A stretch of DNA of 64,000 nucleotides from Macrolepiota albuminosa (taxonomy: Eukaryota; Basidiomycota; Agaricomycetes; Agaricales; Agaricaceae). Where the stretch lies: assembly GCA_027475525.1 (NCBI GenBank), contig JAMWFC010000052.1, forward strand, positions 620,001-684,000, read 5' to 3'. Positions 21,283-33,000 of the stretch are shown in pieces (within the stretch, counting starts at the first letter, position 1; the number at the start of each line of letters is the position of its first letter). The notes under the pieces were generated by a model that saw only the letters and a list, made by a program, of their open reading frames with translations, searched no databases and was not told where the DNA came from. The translations under genes were made by a program, and so were the position numbers.

Positions 21283-23882
21283 ATGTCGGCAACTGCAACA
21301 GCTCCCAACGTCAAGGTTAGATTGAGTCCCATCGTGGTCCGCGCGAGCGTTTTCATGATCCTCACAATATAGTCTTCCGTAGGGAAAGACGAAAGCAAAA
21401 CAAAGATATCTTAAGCGTAAAAAAGAGCGCAGAAAGCTCAAGAGTAAAGCGTCTGGAGCAGTCGAAAATATTTCCATAGTAGAGGAAGCTGCAGAAGATG
21501 CAGGCGATGCAGACGATGACAACGCGACAGACGAAGACCCTATTTCAGATGTAGATGACAATGTTGTGGAGACGACAAGAGATGCAGAGAAGACGTCAAG
21601 ACGGCCCAACAAGCGGAGGAGAGTCGTTGAGGAGGTAGAAACTGTCGAAATGGTTGACGCTCAGGAAGCCACGCAGACTGAGCCAAAAATATCCACGGAG
21701 ACCCCTTTGGAAGAGCCCCATCCACCCCCAGGGATTCTCCCTTCATTTCCACTCCCTTCCCTTCCCAATGCCCCCTCCAAATCCGTTCTCGCTCTACAAG
21801 GCCTCGATCAAGCTCTAGTCGACGCCGAAATTGTCGATCCTACGACATTACTGTCCATCCCAGACGGTCCAATTGATGGTGGTACACACTTGAGCGAAAA
21901 AATGAGAAAGCGGTTACAAGACCTGGGTATCACAGAGCTATTTGCTGGTATGTCCTGGTCATCTGTTACCTGTTTGACTGTTTCATCCCTTATTTTCAGT
22001 TCAAACACGTCTTCTTCCATTTTTACTCCCACAGGACCCTTTTCAAAAGGCCCTCTATCAACCGTATGGTCCTCCTCGGGATGTCTGCGTGTCTGCTCCC
22101 ACTGGTAGTGGGAAAACATTGGCATATGTCTTGCCCATCATCGAGGTACTAATCTTTCTACACCATTACATCGTCTTTTGACGTGAGATAGATGTTGTCT
22201 ACTCGGATAGTCACTCGACTACGTGCTCTAGTCGTCCTTCCCACCCGCGATCTCGTCATGCAAGTGCGTGAAACTTTTGAAGTCCTTGGCAGAGGAAGGG
22301 GTCTCCAGGTGTCACATCTGCCTACTTTCTTTAGTATTTAATCTGATCACTATGGCAGATTGGCACTGCAACTGGACAGCAGTCTTTCTCTCATGAACAG
22401 TCTCAGCTCATAGCAGATAGGTCGTCAAAGTGAGCGCGCATCTATCCCATGCCGAAAACCCTATGTTTCGAGCTAACTGTCCTAGTTTGAAAGGCGGTTC
22501 TAGCAAAGTTGACATACTAATCTGCACACCTGGAAGACTGATAGATCATCTCCATGAAACTCCCAACTTTTCTTTACAGCATTTGCGCTTCCTCGTATGT
22601 CTTTTCCGTGTTTCATGAATGTTTTCTCACTGTTCATCTTTTGATATAGGTCATCGATGAAGCTGATCGTCTGCTCGCACAGTCATTCCAAGATTGGTTG
22701 GCTCAGGTTCTAGCAGCCACGCGTCCATCAACGCGAACGGAGAATCTTTCATCGCCTGGTTCTTCGATAGTTCCGTCGGATGCGGTCGCACCTGCGTTCT
22801 TGCACATCCTTCCATATCCAGATATTCCTGTCTTTCCTACAGAATCAAAAGCTTCATCATGTCAAAAGCTTCTGTTTTCTGCCACCCTTACTCGTGATCC
22901 TGGTAAAATTGCAGCCTTGGATCTGCGAGACCCCAAGTACTTTATTGTACAAGAGAGCAAGAAAGAGGGAGTACTTGATGTTGTTATGGAAAGATTTTCC
23001 GTGCCTGCAACCTTGAACGTAAATTTGTTTCTTCTTATGTTACATGAATGTCCTAACATGGCGAAAAGGAACACATGGTCGTGTGTACGTCATCACACAA
23101 ACCTTTAATTTTCTTCCATCTTGTGCATGCCCGCGGAGTTCTCAGGGCTTTGGTTTTTACAAAATCTGCTGAATCTACCTCTCGACTCGTACAACTCTTC
23201 AACTTTTTCGAGAAAGCAAGAGCACAGAGCGCCATGGCGGGCGCAGTCAAGGAAACTGTTGTTCGTGCTTATTCAAGCGACCTTCCGGCAAGTGAACGGA
23301 AAACTATATTAGAAAAGTTTAAAGCACAGGAAATCCAAATGTATATCATTTTCTCACTTGATTTTTGATTCTGACTCACAACGTGTTTTGACAGTTTGGT
23401 CCACAGGAAATCCAAATGTATATCATTTTCTCACTTGATTTTTGATTCTGACTCACAACGTGTTTTGACAGTTTGGTCTGTTCTGATCTGATTTCTCGAG
23501 GGATAGACATTAGTCATGTCTCCCATGTAGTAAGTTATGATGTGCCCGTGGATATGCGTAAGTATGTCCATCGTGTTGGACGGACTGCCCGTGCCGGACG
23601 TGCAGGAGACGCTTGGACCTTGGTGGAAGAACAAGAGGTGAGTCAGTGGTCAAGAGGAGTACAAATTGTTGAAGGCGATTTCACTCAGGCGCGATATTTT
23701 AAGAGCATCCTTAGAGAAGCAGATCACCTAGACAAGGTCAAGAGACTCCGAGTGGGAGAAAAAGACCTTGCGCCACTGATCCCAGCTTACGAAGTCCGTC
23801 CAAAAGCTGATATCACGTCTGGTAATTCTGACCTTCCTTACAGATAGCACTGGAACAGTTAAAACAGGCGTACGGAAGATAA
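21283..23882 (+). CDS. DBP6: DEAD-box RNA helicase, DBP6-like (ribosome biogenesis)
   Basis: Ten exons: 21283-21315, 21383-21947, 22000-22145, 22192-22308, 22359-22429, 22486-22594, 22650-23018, 23069-23340, 23472-23793 and 23844-23882, giving 680 aa. The ATG at 21283 starts an 11-codon exon; the next is Lys/Arg-rich and then acidic, as in nucleolar helicases. Helicase motifs in order: [18 protein letters not shown] (I), PTRDLVMQ (Ia), TPGRL (Ib), DEAD (II), SATLTRDP (III), [11 protein letters not shown] (V) and [10 protein letters not shown] (VI). The wording around [18 protein letters not shown] and the long insert after DEAD fit DBP6/DDX51, an ATP-dependent nucleolar helicase in early 60S assembly. 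Two 77-bp duplications fall in introns 8 and 9 plus the last exon. They leave the protein readable, with a stop in either copy, because splicing can skip one unit. Confidence 0.92.
23325..23478. repeat. perfect 77-bp tandem duplication (5 of 11)
   Basis: Copies 23325-23401 and 23402-23478 are identical. It covers the end of exon 8, intron 8 and the first bases of exon 9 of the helicase gene. Confidence 0.95.
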
Positions 23883-23957
23883 GCTGATATCACGTCTGGT
23901 AATTCTGACCTTCCTTACAGATAGCACTGGAACAGTTAAAACAGGCGTACGGAAGAT
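23804..23957. repeat. perfect 77-bp tandem duplication (6 of 11)
   Basis: Copies 23804-23880 and 23881-23957 are identical. It covers the last intron and last exon of the helicase gene, so a second copy of the final exon lies downstream. Confidence 0.95.
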
Positions 23958-24050
23958 AGCGGTCGGTCACCGTCTCTGTAATACATAAGAGTCCCGAGTA
24001 ATACAAGATCCAGACATCGAGATATAGACGACAATGGGAATAAAATTACC

Positions 24051-26297
24051 TCAGCCAAGTAGCCCCTTGACGTATTGCAACAAATCCTTGCCCTGAACAT
24101 ATCGTCAGTTTCTGTTCGGGCATAGATAATCAAGAAATTACGCATACTCCACGTTTTTTCACGCCTGCTATCATAGCCTTGACCCCATCAACCTCCATGG
24201 ATTCATCGGAGGTATTGATATCACCTGTCAGTCGATCTACAAAGTCAAGCCCAAGCCTCTGCCTCTGCACAGCTCCGTAACGTAGAACAACAGTCAGCAC
24301 TGCGCGCCAACCCTCCAGCGTTGTACTCTGGGTATTGACTGAGGAGATGGAATTAGATCGTTGGAGGGATGTTGATGATGCAGATGCAGATGCAGCGTTG
24401 TACTCTGGGTATTGACTGAGGAGATGGAATTAGATCGTTGGAGGGATGTTGATGATGCAGATGCAGATGCAGATGCTACAGTACCGGTGATGGGTACCGA
24501 AACGTTGGGACTATTGTCGAACGCACAACGTAAGGACAGTATGCGCGATGTTCCTTTAGAACATCAAAGTGACGCTGGGACTCGAGTTTCTTTGATGAGT
24601 CGATGGCAATAGCCGTGCCATTGAGGGCTGATTCCGAGGCGTCAGCGTCAGCTACTTCACATCGTGATTCAGAGGTGATTATTGATGGTTCAGGGCGAAA
24701 CGCCCACAGCCCAATACGGCGCTGACAGAGAGTGCAATGTAAAATAGTGTCGCGCTTTACGCTAGCATTTGACGGCACGCGGAATGTAAATTGAGCACTA
24801 GGGGCACGAGAGGGTGTTGTGGGCGCCCCTTGCTGCACGGAGGGAGAGATAGAAGATAAAGATGGCATCCGGCGCGGAGAAGATGAACGTGACAGGGACA
24901 GTGAGCGAGGAGTAGATGGGGCAAGTGAGTTGGACCGAGTCGAAAATGGTCGTTGTGTTGGGTTCGGAGATGTGGTAGGAACAAGACTCCAACCAAATAG
25001 AGAAGTTAAGACCGCTGCATTGGAAGGTATCGTGTTGGGTTCGGAGATGTGGTAGGAACAAGACTCCAACCAAATAGAGAAGTTAAGACCGCTGCATTGG
25101 AAGGTATCAGAGTTCCATTATTGGAACTTGAGAACACAGCGTCGTCTTGATCTGGGGAAGTTGGCTTTGGGTTTGACGGTGGCGAGTGTGTGTCTGCTGA
25201 GGGCGTTGTGACGGTAGACAGAGTGGATCGAAGGGAGGTTATTTGAGTGTGTGTCTGTTTATCAATCTTAAGATACACAAGTGAACTAGCGCGGAGTGGT
25301 CAACCATACGTACCAAAGGGTGTTTTATTTCAATATCTTTCAGCCAAGTATCCAGAGTCGTCGCATTAGTCTTGAGGTCTTTCACCATGTTTGCGGGAGA
25401 CTGAAGAGGAATACAGTAGATATTCGCTAGAAGGCTACTTAGCAAGTAAAACTGAAAACAAAGAAAAAAACATACAATCGCATTGTCTGGCCTTCCATGG
25501 ACAACCATCCTTGTGCGCGTCTACGAGAGACCCTCTTTGCTTTTCGAGGAGTGCATTTGCTTTTGAACATGAGTATAAAGGTATGAAAACGCTTTATAGA
25601 TCCCTCACCAGCATCTCTACTCATTCTGTCTCTCCCAGCAATAATCCACGAAGCCTTGCACAGTCCGCAGACCAACCTATCTTTTCCGTCGTTAATCCAG
25701 CCACATTTTGAAGCAGCTACAGCATCAATCGCAGAAGGCTTATTGGAATAAGTAGACAACTTATACGTCGAAAGCCGTGCCAAGAACGCGGGGAGAGAAG
25801 AAGGCCGATAGTCAGCTGTTGGTGGTAGTGGCGGCGTAGAGGAGCCGAACTTGGACGACAGCGCCGTACGAGTGCGCTTTGCGGCACGTGCTAGGATCGC
25901 CGACAGATGAGGGGTGTTTTTAGTGGCTAACAACGCGACTTCTGTGGCCTGACGAGGTCTGGTGAATCGTTGTCAATCGAATATGAAAGTTCGAAACGCG
26001 TGCTCCGAGATGGACTGACTCTTGTTGCTGTTCCTTTCCTTTTATGCCATATTTCGCTAGAGTGGAATATAAAGAGCGTATCGTATGCGACCTTTTCGGC
26101 GGAGGACGCTGTATCTCAGGAGACGAAACTGCAGTGTCTAAGCTTTGGAAAGCGTCGTCTAACTTCCTCTACAACCACGTCAGCAACGACAAGTAACCTT
26201 GAGCGAAAATGTATACTTTAGTTGTCCGCAAATTTGTCGCAGCTATTGTTTCGGCCTGGGCTGCGTCCACGACACACGTAGGTGTCGAAGCCATCAT
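24051..26297 (-). CDS. C3HC zinc-finger protein, Rsm1/NIPA-like
   Basis: Exons 26297-26217, 26168-25998, 25948-25609, 25559-25476, 25426-25314 and 25266 onward, with a final exon ending at the TGA at 24051. The start has a good context (CCACCATGATG). The first zinc domain contains CGWINDGKDRLVCGLCKASW and, after a splice, DAHKDGCPWKARQCD, matching the C3HC (zf-C3HC) domain. A second domain holds LHCTLCQRRIGLWAF and HRAYCPYVVRSTIVP. A family-typical end (GWRAVLTVVLRYG, MEVDGVKAM, GKDLLQYVKGLLG) follows. Fungal Rsm1 acts in mRNA export; animal NIPA is an SCF adaptor. The 77-bp duplication at 24955 splits exon 6, and collapsing it restores one frame exactly. A second duplication at 24316 lies near the 3' end, where either an intron (GTACTG...CCCAG) or a one-base shift after VVRSTIVPTF must be assumed. 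The start is about 236 bp from the divergent permease start. Confidence 0.85.
24316..24469. repeat. perfect 77-bp tandem duplication (7 of 11)
   Basis: Copies 24316-24392 and 24393-24469 are identical. It falls in the 3' part of the Rsm1-like gene. Confidence 0.95.
24955..25108. repeat. perfect 77-bp tandem duplication (8 of 11)
   Basis: Copies 24955-25031 and 25032-25108 are identical. It lies in exon 6 of the Rsm1-like gene. With one copy removed, the frame reads through LFGWSLVPTTSPNPT into QRPFSTRSNSLAP. Confidence 0.97.
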
Positions 26298-26533
26298 GGT
26301 GGCTGTGCCAGGCATTCCAACTTTCTGCGTGACTTGCCGATAGTAATTTATGGTGTTCCATTCATACCTTCAGTGAAAACCTTGACTTTGATTCCAATTA
26401 CTCTATCTTTTCCATCTCGGGAGTTTAATAACGAATTAGAAGATGGATGCTCATCCGCTATTTCATAAGGATCCTTTCTTGAAGTACATAGTCTTTATTC
26501 ACGCTTTCTACCTTGGCGAACTGTTCGGCAGCT

Positions 26534-28860
26534 ATGAACTCAGAACACGAATTACAAAGACTGCTTGAAGACGAGCAACCTGCCATCAGCGTTGCGTCAA
26601 TTACCTCGTACGAGGACCAAGCAACAGGTGCTCCAGTGGAGAACGCCAGTCCTCTTGGCTACCATTTCGACTCTATCACGGTCGTTTTGCTGGTACACTC
26701 TTCTATACTATTCTAATAAGGTATTCGCATTAAACCTTCTTACAAGAACATCAGCACGATGATCGGAACTGGTGTATTCTCGACGCGTATGTCCCTCTTG
26801 ACTGATGGAATCATGTAAAGACTAGGCTCCCCACAGCTGGGTCTATTCTGTACTCAGTGGGCTCCGTTGGCTTGAGCTTGATCTACTGGGTTATTGGGTA
26901 CAGCTGGGCAGGAGGTAACAACGAATTTGAATACATGATCGATCATGTTCTAATCCCTTCTTGCTTCCTGTAGCGTCACTTGCAGTCTACCTCGAGTACG
27001 CTTCTTACTTCCCTCTCCGTTCTGGTGCCGACGTAGTCTATTTGGAGAAGGTCTGTAATCTATCATCATTCATAGCTAATCTTTTCGAGCTCATGTAAGC
27101 ACACTGCCAAGGCGTATCCTAAACCTAGATTCCTATTACCAACTGTATTTGCTGTCCAATCTGTCCTTCTGTCTTTCAGCAGCGGCAATGCGATTGGTAA
27201 GTTTATTTCTGCGATTAGCGTCCATAATGACGCTGATTTAGCCCCGTAGTTGTCGCACAATATCTCCTTGTTGCAGGTGGTGCTGAAACATCTACATGGA
27301 ATGTTCGTGGATTAGCTATCGGCATAATGACGGCGATTGTTTTGAGTAAGCTCGACTCCGTCAGAGTGCTAATATAACTTACCATGATCAGTCTGTATTG
27401 GGAACACGAGGTGGTCATTACGCCTCTCCAATACTCTTGGCGCAGTCAAAGTTATAACTCTGGTCTTGTATGTTTTTAGGTTCTGTTTCAGTTACGAAGT
27501 TTGTAAGGATGTTATCCACCTTTAGCATTGCAATGACGGGTTTGGTCGTCCTTGGTGGACATACGCGGGTCGAAGACCCTCATGCCAATTTTAGGAACTT
27601 GTTTGTTGGCACAACTTCCAATGGAAACGGTCTAGCCACTGCTCTCGCTAAAGTCAACTTTGCTTATACCGGTTTCGAGGTATGTATCAGTTTTTCTCCT
27701 TTTCTTCTCTCCTTCTGATGCATGAACTGCAAAGAATGCTTTCAACGTCCTTCACGAAGTCCGAGTGAGTTGACTGTCCCTTAAAACTCTTAGCTCAGTC
27801 TTACTTTCTTCAGGACCCTGTCCGAACAATGAAACGATATGCTCCATTATCCTTGACTGTTGTCTTCGTACTCTACTTCTTCGCTAACATTGCTTACTTT
27901 GCGGCGAGTGAGACTTTCCTAACTTACTTTTTTTTCTCGTTGACTGAACGTATAATCAGTTCCTAAGGAGGAAATCCGCACGTCAAAGGAGCTTACAGCC
28001 AGTCTGTTCTTCATTGAAGTTTTCGGGGGTTCTAAATCAGTGAAGGCGCTGAACGCTTTGGTCGCCATCAGCGGTATCGGAAATCTCCTCGGTGGTGTAA
28101 TCGGGGCGTCCAGGATCATTCGAGAATGCGGGAGACAAGGTGTTTTGCCATATCCGAGGATTTGGGCTTCGACAAAGCCTTTTAATACTCCTCTCGGCCC
28201 TTACCTTCTCCAATGGTTTCTTACCGTCATGGTTATACTCGGGCCTCCCGCTGGAGATGCTTTCAATTTCAGTTGAGTCTTACATATATTCCGTAAAATT
28301 GATGCATGGCTCACCAACGGTTTTGCGGCAGTCGTTGATCTGAATTCATACCCCGCAAGCGTGTTTCGTTTCCTCTTGACAGTGGGCCTTTTCTTTGTCC
28401 GGAGACGCCGTGCAAAAGTTGGCGCACCAAAACCAGACTTTCGTGCATGGAATATTGTTCTCATATTTGCAATATTTCTCAATATCTATCTCCTTGTACT
28501 TCCCTGGGTCCCACCAGAAGGTGGAATCTATGAGGGTGATGTGAGCTTCTTCTACGCAACGTATTGCCTTGCTGGGATCGGTATGTACGTACTATCTCTT
28601 CTTGCGACACGGCATTCTCTCAATATCAATATCACAGCCTTGTAATCTCAGGCCTTGGGTATTTGCTTTATATTCACATTTTGCCAGCACTTGGGGGCTA
28701 TGCAATCCGCCAGCTCGTTCAGAGGCTCGATGATGGGGCTATCACAAACAAACTGGTGAGGGTGCCCAATGCTGAGCTGGCAAAGTGGGATTCGATATAT
28801 GATGAACATGGAGAAGTGATTTTACGGCGGAACGAGGTCCCAGACCCAAACCATGCATGA
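26534..28860 (+). CDS. amino-acid permease, LAT/MUP1 type (methionine permease-like)
   Basis: The ATG at 26534 opens a hydrophilic N-terminus, then a dozen membrane helices spread over many short exons; the stop is at 28858. Joins I checked keep phase: 26692 to 26747, 26786 to 26837, the TTG|GTATG...TTTAG|C join near 27470-27532, and those in the last third. Key segments are STMIGTGVFSTP in helix 1, VYLEYASYFPLRSGADVVYL, NFAYTGFENAFNVLHEVRDP, SGIGNLLGGVIGASRIIREC and RQGVLPYPRIWASTKPFNTP. This belongs to the APC superfamily, closest to the high-affinity methionine permease group, which imports amino acids at the plasma membrane with protons. The reading frame is intact. It shares a 236-bp upstream region with the divergent Rsm1-like gene. 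Confidence 0.92.
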
Positions 28861-30050
28861 ATATTAATGACAACCGATGATTTAACCACGTTAAACCGCA
28901 TATATAATATTTCATCCATGTCGATTCTAAAAAAAAAATTGGCAAGGCAATGTATAAGTAAGGCTATTATACGAAGTTGCTGAATGCATTCCGAGGACGA
29001 GCTTAAAGATATGTTATTATGATGATATCTAGCGTAGGTAGATGGCTTCATAGTTGTTAGTCTCTTGTCAGTAGATCGCAACGCGGCACGACGAGAGAGT
29101 CTAAGGCGAAAATATATTCGTAATAAGCACGATACAGCGTGGTTGTAACATACCTAAGACGAAATGAATCAAACTAAAGAAAAGATGATCTAAGTGCGCG
29201 ACTACTGTAGGCTAGCGATCACGTGTGTATGTGTGTAACATGACAATAGTAGCATAGTAAATATGCAGGCTATCTCTTGTTACCCTTACAATGCGTACCG
29301 AGCGAACCGTGATGAGCTGGATAAGTCAGAAGAGCCCGTTCCGGGATTGCTATCTTCGATTAAGCCTCGCGATCGTGTGGAGCAGATATGTAACTTTATT
29401 ATAGATCGTAGTAGGTACAGGGTAATCGTACCGGGGTAGTTAGTTTTTGGTCGCATTGTGAAGAATATAATCTGTTCCAGTCAACGTTTTTCCTAGTCAG
29501 GACGAACGGAGCGTTGCCTCCACGCATTCTGTCTCCAGCCCTCGTGAAATGTCAGACTCGACCGGAAGGTAAAAAATTAGCCTTAGCGGATAGCCGCTAG
29601 ATACTTTGAGAGAAGTGCTGTGTATAAATACGTCTATATATGGCTACTTTGCACACATGGATGACTACTAATCTTCCCAAGAGTCCCATCTAGACGGGCT
29701 CATAACTGAGCCATTGCTAAGGGACTTCAAAAGTATAGGGAAATTTGGGCATTGAGATTTGTGTGCAATCGTTGGTTCATAAACATGAATTTATCTATGG
29801 ATGAATAGTAGAGGTGTAGGCTACTGTACGTGATTTCTGATTACGATCGTGTGTAGTTTCTCATGTAAGAGTGCCTTTCATGGACCGTCTATCTAATCAA
29901 TGACAGGCAAGTGAATAAACGTCAAGCAAAGAGTATTCTGCATGTGAGAGGTGACAGGAACCGATTTATAATAGGGATTCTAGTAGCCATTCCTCCCATC
30001 CCCCACTACCTGATTCGTGCGACATTAGGAGAAAAGAAAAGAAAAAGTAC
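28861..30050. other. 1.2 kb intergenic between two convergent genes
   Basis: AT-rich 3' flanks of the permease and of the calcium ATPase. No frame or RNA gene is supported. Confidence 0.55.
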
Positions 30051-33000
30051 TTAACCGAGTTGATGGTTCCCACCCCCGTATCGCTTGAAGAGTGGGTCAT
30101 CAGGCGGAGTATCAGGGTGGAATCGGAGATGACCTTCCATGAGGGCCGCTGATGACCTCGAAGGGTCGTGGGCTGCGGGATCGGAAAGCGAGCCTGGAAC
30201 AGTCCTCTGACCAGCGGCTACTGCACCAGCGACGAGTGAAGGTATCATAGTCATTAAATAGGAAGATCTATATAAAGTGTGTTGCATTAGATACGAATAT
30301 AAACTTGAAATAAGATGCGTACGTTAGCTTGGGGTGTTTGACGTCGGAATCAGAGCGCTTCAAGACCATTTTGCCCCTTGTGACAATAGAAGACGACCTC
30401 ATCCGTCCGCCACGAATATTGGTGAATGTTCCAAGGTTTTGTCTGACGATATTCACGGTATTACTCCAAGCTTCGCCTTCCGTGCTGACGGTGGGCAATG
30501 TTTCGGGCCTTCCAAGGAAACCAAGCTTCTTGAAAACTTTCTCAAATGGTTCGTTGGGGAGAAGACGAATTAGTAGGCCAAGTGGAAGAGACACAACACC
30601 CAGTGCGAGTGAGATGCCCCACTCACGACCTTTAAGCGTTGTGACTTGGAACGCATCACCGCCAACGAAAACGATCAAGATTTGCACACCAATTTCTGTC
30701 GAGGCATGTCAATAACTCCGTATGTCAAGGTAAGAAAAGAAGAGAATAACCGATAAGTGTGATGCCCAAGAAATATCGATTCCTTAGCATTCCTTCAAAA
30801 ACGTTGAGTTTTTTATCTAGCCGCCTACAATTCAACGAGTTGAAAATCTGAGCAAAGACAAAAGCATTGAACACAAGAGTCTGGACTTGTTTTTGGGCGT
30901 CACCAGTATCTTCGAATCCCAAGATATGAAGTCCAAGAAAGTGGAAGACCAAGATGATTATGATCTGATAAATAGACTGGATGAAAATCTGTTTGTACAT
31001 GTCCGTCGTAAAGAGAGGGGTTGTCTTTTTGTCGGGCTGTCTGTCGAGAAGAGACTCTGAAGCGGGATCAGTGGCAAGAGCCAACGCAGCGAAAGTGTCC
31101 ATGATAATGTTGATCCACAGCAACTGAACGGCACTGAGGACAGAGGCTTCCTGTTCGTTCGCCACTGCAGACACGAAAGTAATTACGACAGCCGTGACGT
31201 TCGTCGAAAGTTGGAATTGCAAGAATTTACGAACAGCATCGTTGACACAACGACCCCACATAATAGCTTTGACAATGGAAGCGAAGTTATCGTCCATAAG
31301 AATGATGTCAGAAGCTTCCTTCGCAACTTCTGTCCCAGCAATACCCATAGAAAAGCCGACGTTGGCTTCTTTCAAGGCAGGCCCATCATTCGTACCATCA
31401 CCAGTAACACCGACAATCTCACCAAGACTCTTGAGAGTGTTGACAAGGACCTCTTTATCCTCAGGCGAAGAACGTGCTAGTACTTGCAGTCTCGGCACGA
31501 TTTCCATGCGATCTGCCTTCGTCAGCTTCCTGAAGTGCGGGCCTTCCATAATGATGCCTCTGGGCGTGAAGATACCACACTGAAGAGCGATCGAGCGAGC
31601 AGTAAGGACATTGTCACCAGTACACATCTTGACAGTGACGCCAGCCTTCTGACATTTCAACACCGCATCACGAACACCCGGGCGAAGTGGATCCTCGATA
31701 CCAGTGATACCGATGAGTGTCAAGTCCTGTACCAAATCTGAGAATTCCACCTGCGAGAATATTCAAATTTAGAACAATGTTGACTGTCGAAGCTGGAAAT
31801 ACTAACCTCGTTCTCCTCGTTGTGTTCTATGCCTTTCGGAGGCCACTGTTCGAAGTCCCTGTAGCATAACGCAATTGTCCTCAGGGTCTGATTAGCATAG
31901 AAGATGATGGTGCGATTGATATTGTCAGCTTCGAGCTCGTCAATTTCCTTCACCTCAATCCCTTCTTGTCCTTGCCAATCTTTCTCCAAAGGCGGATGCA
32001 CAACAACATGCTTAGTGCAAGACTTCGACAACAACTCCGACGCGCCCTTCAAGTACGCTCGGTACCCACCGTTACCGGGCAACTTGACGACAACACACAT
32101 TGCCTTTCGCTGGCTCGAAAATGGAATCATCTGAACAACAGTCGCTGCATCTCGTGTTTCCTTGAAGCGTTTCCATCCCAGTTCCTTTGCAAACTGCAAA
32201 AGAGCCGTCTCTGTCTTGCTGCCAACAAAAACCATTTCACCAGTCTTTATATCCTTGTCTTCAAAAGCCGTAGAGTTAACGGCGATAGCCTCATTGATAA
32301 GCTCGCGGAGGGCAGGGGGCAAAATATCATTAAGCCGAGCTTGGTCTATGGAGAAGTCATCACGATTCTTGCGTTCACCAGGATTATCGTCCTTTCCGTC
32401 AGCATTGTGTCGCGTGGAGTTTTCATCAAGAAGTCATCACGATTCTTGCGTTCACCAGGATTATCGTCCTTTCCGTCAGCATTGTGTCGCGTGGAGTTTT
32501 CATCAAGGTTTCTAACGAATTTGGCATGTACACCAATAGATCCTGCCACGACCGTCATCGAATTTGTGGTAAGCGTCCCAGTCTTATCCGTGCAAACAAC
32601 TGAAGCATTTGCCATGATCTCACAAGACCCGAGAATGCGAACTAGAAGGTTTTCATACGTCATTCGTTTCGTAGCAAAGGCCAGAGCTAGTGTCACAGCG
32701 AGAGGGAGACCTAGAAATACAATAGTGATGAGACAAAGACGAAGACAAATAAGATATTTTAGAAACGTACCCTCGGGTACGGCGACAACGATGAGAGTCA
32801 CCGATATAATTAAGATGTTGACAAAAGCAATGCCCTTCTCGTTCGCCGTACGCACCGGATTGTTCTGGCCAAGTTGGACAAAAAACCGAATCATCAGTGC
32901 AGTGAAAAGGATCAAGCCGGCGAGTGAACCAAGTTTTGCAATCAGTTCTGCCAGCGCGTTGAGCTTGATCTGCAATGGTGTGGTTTCTGGATCAGACTGG

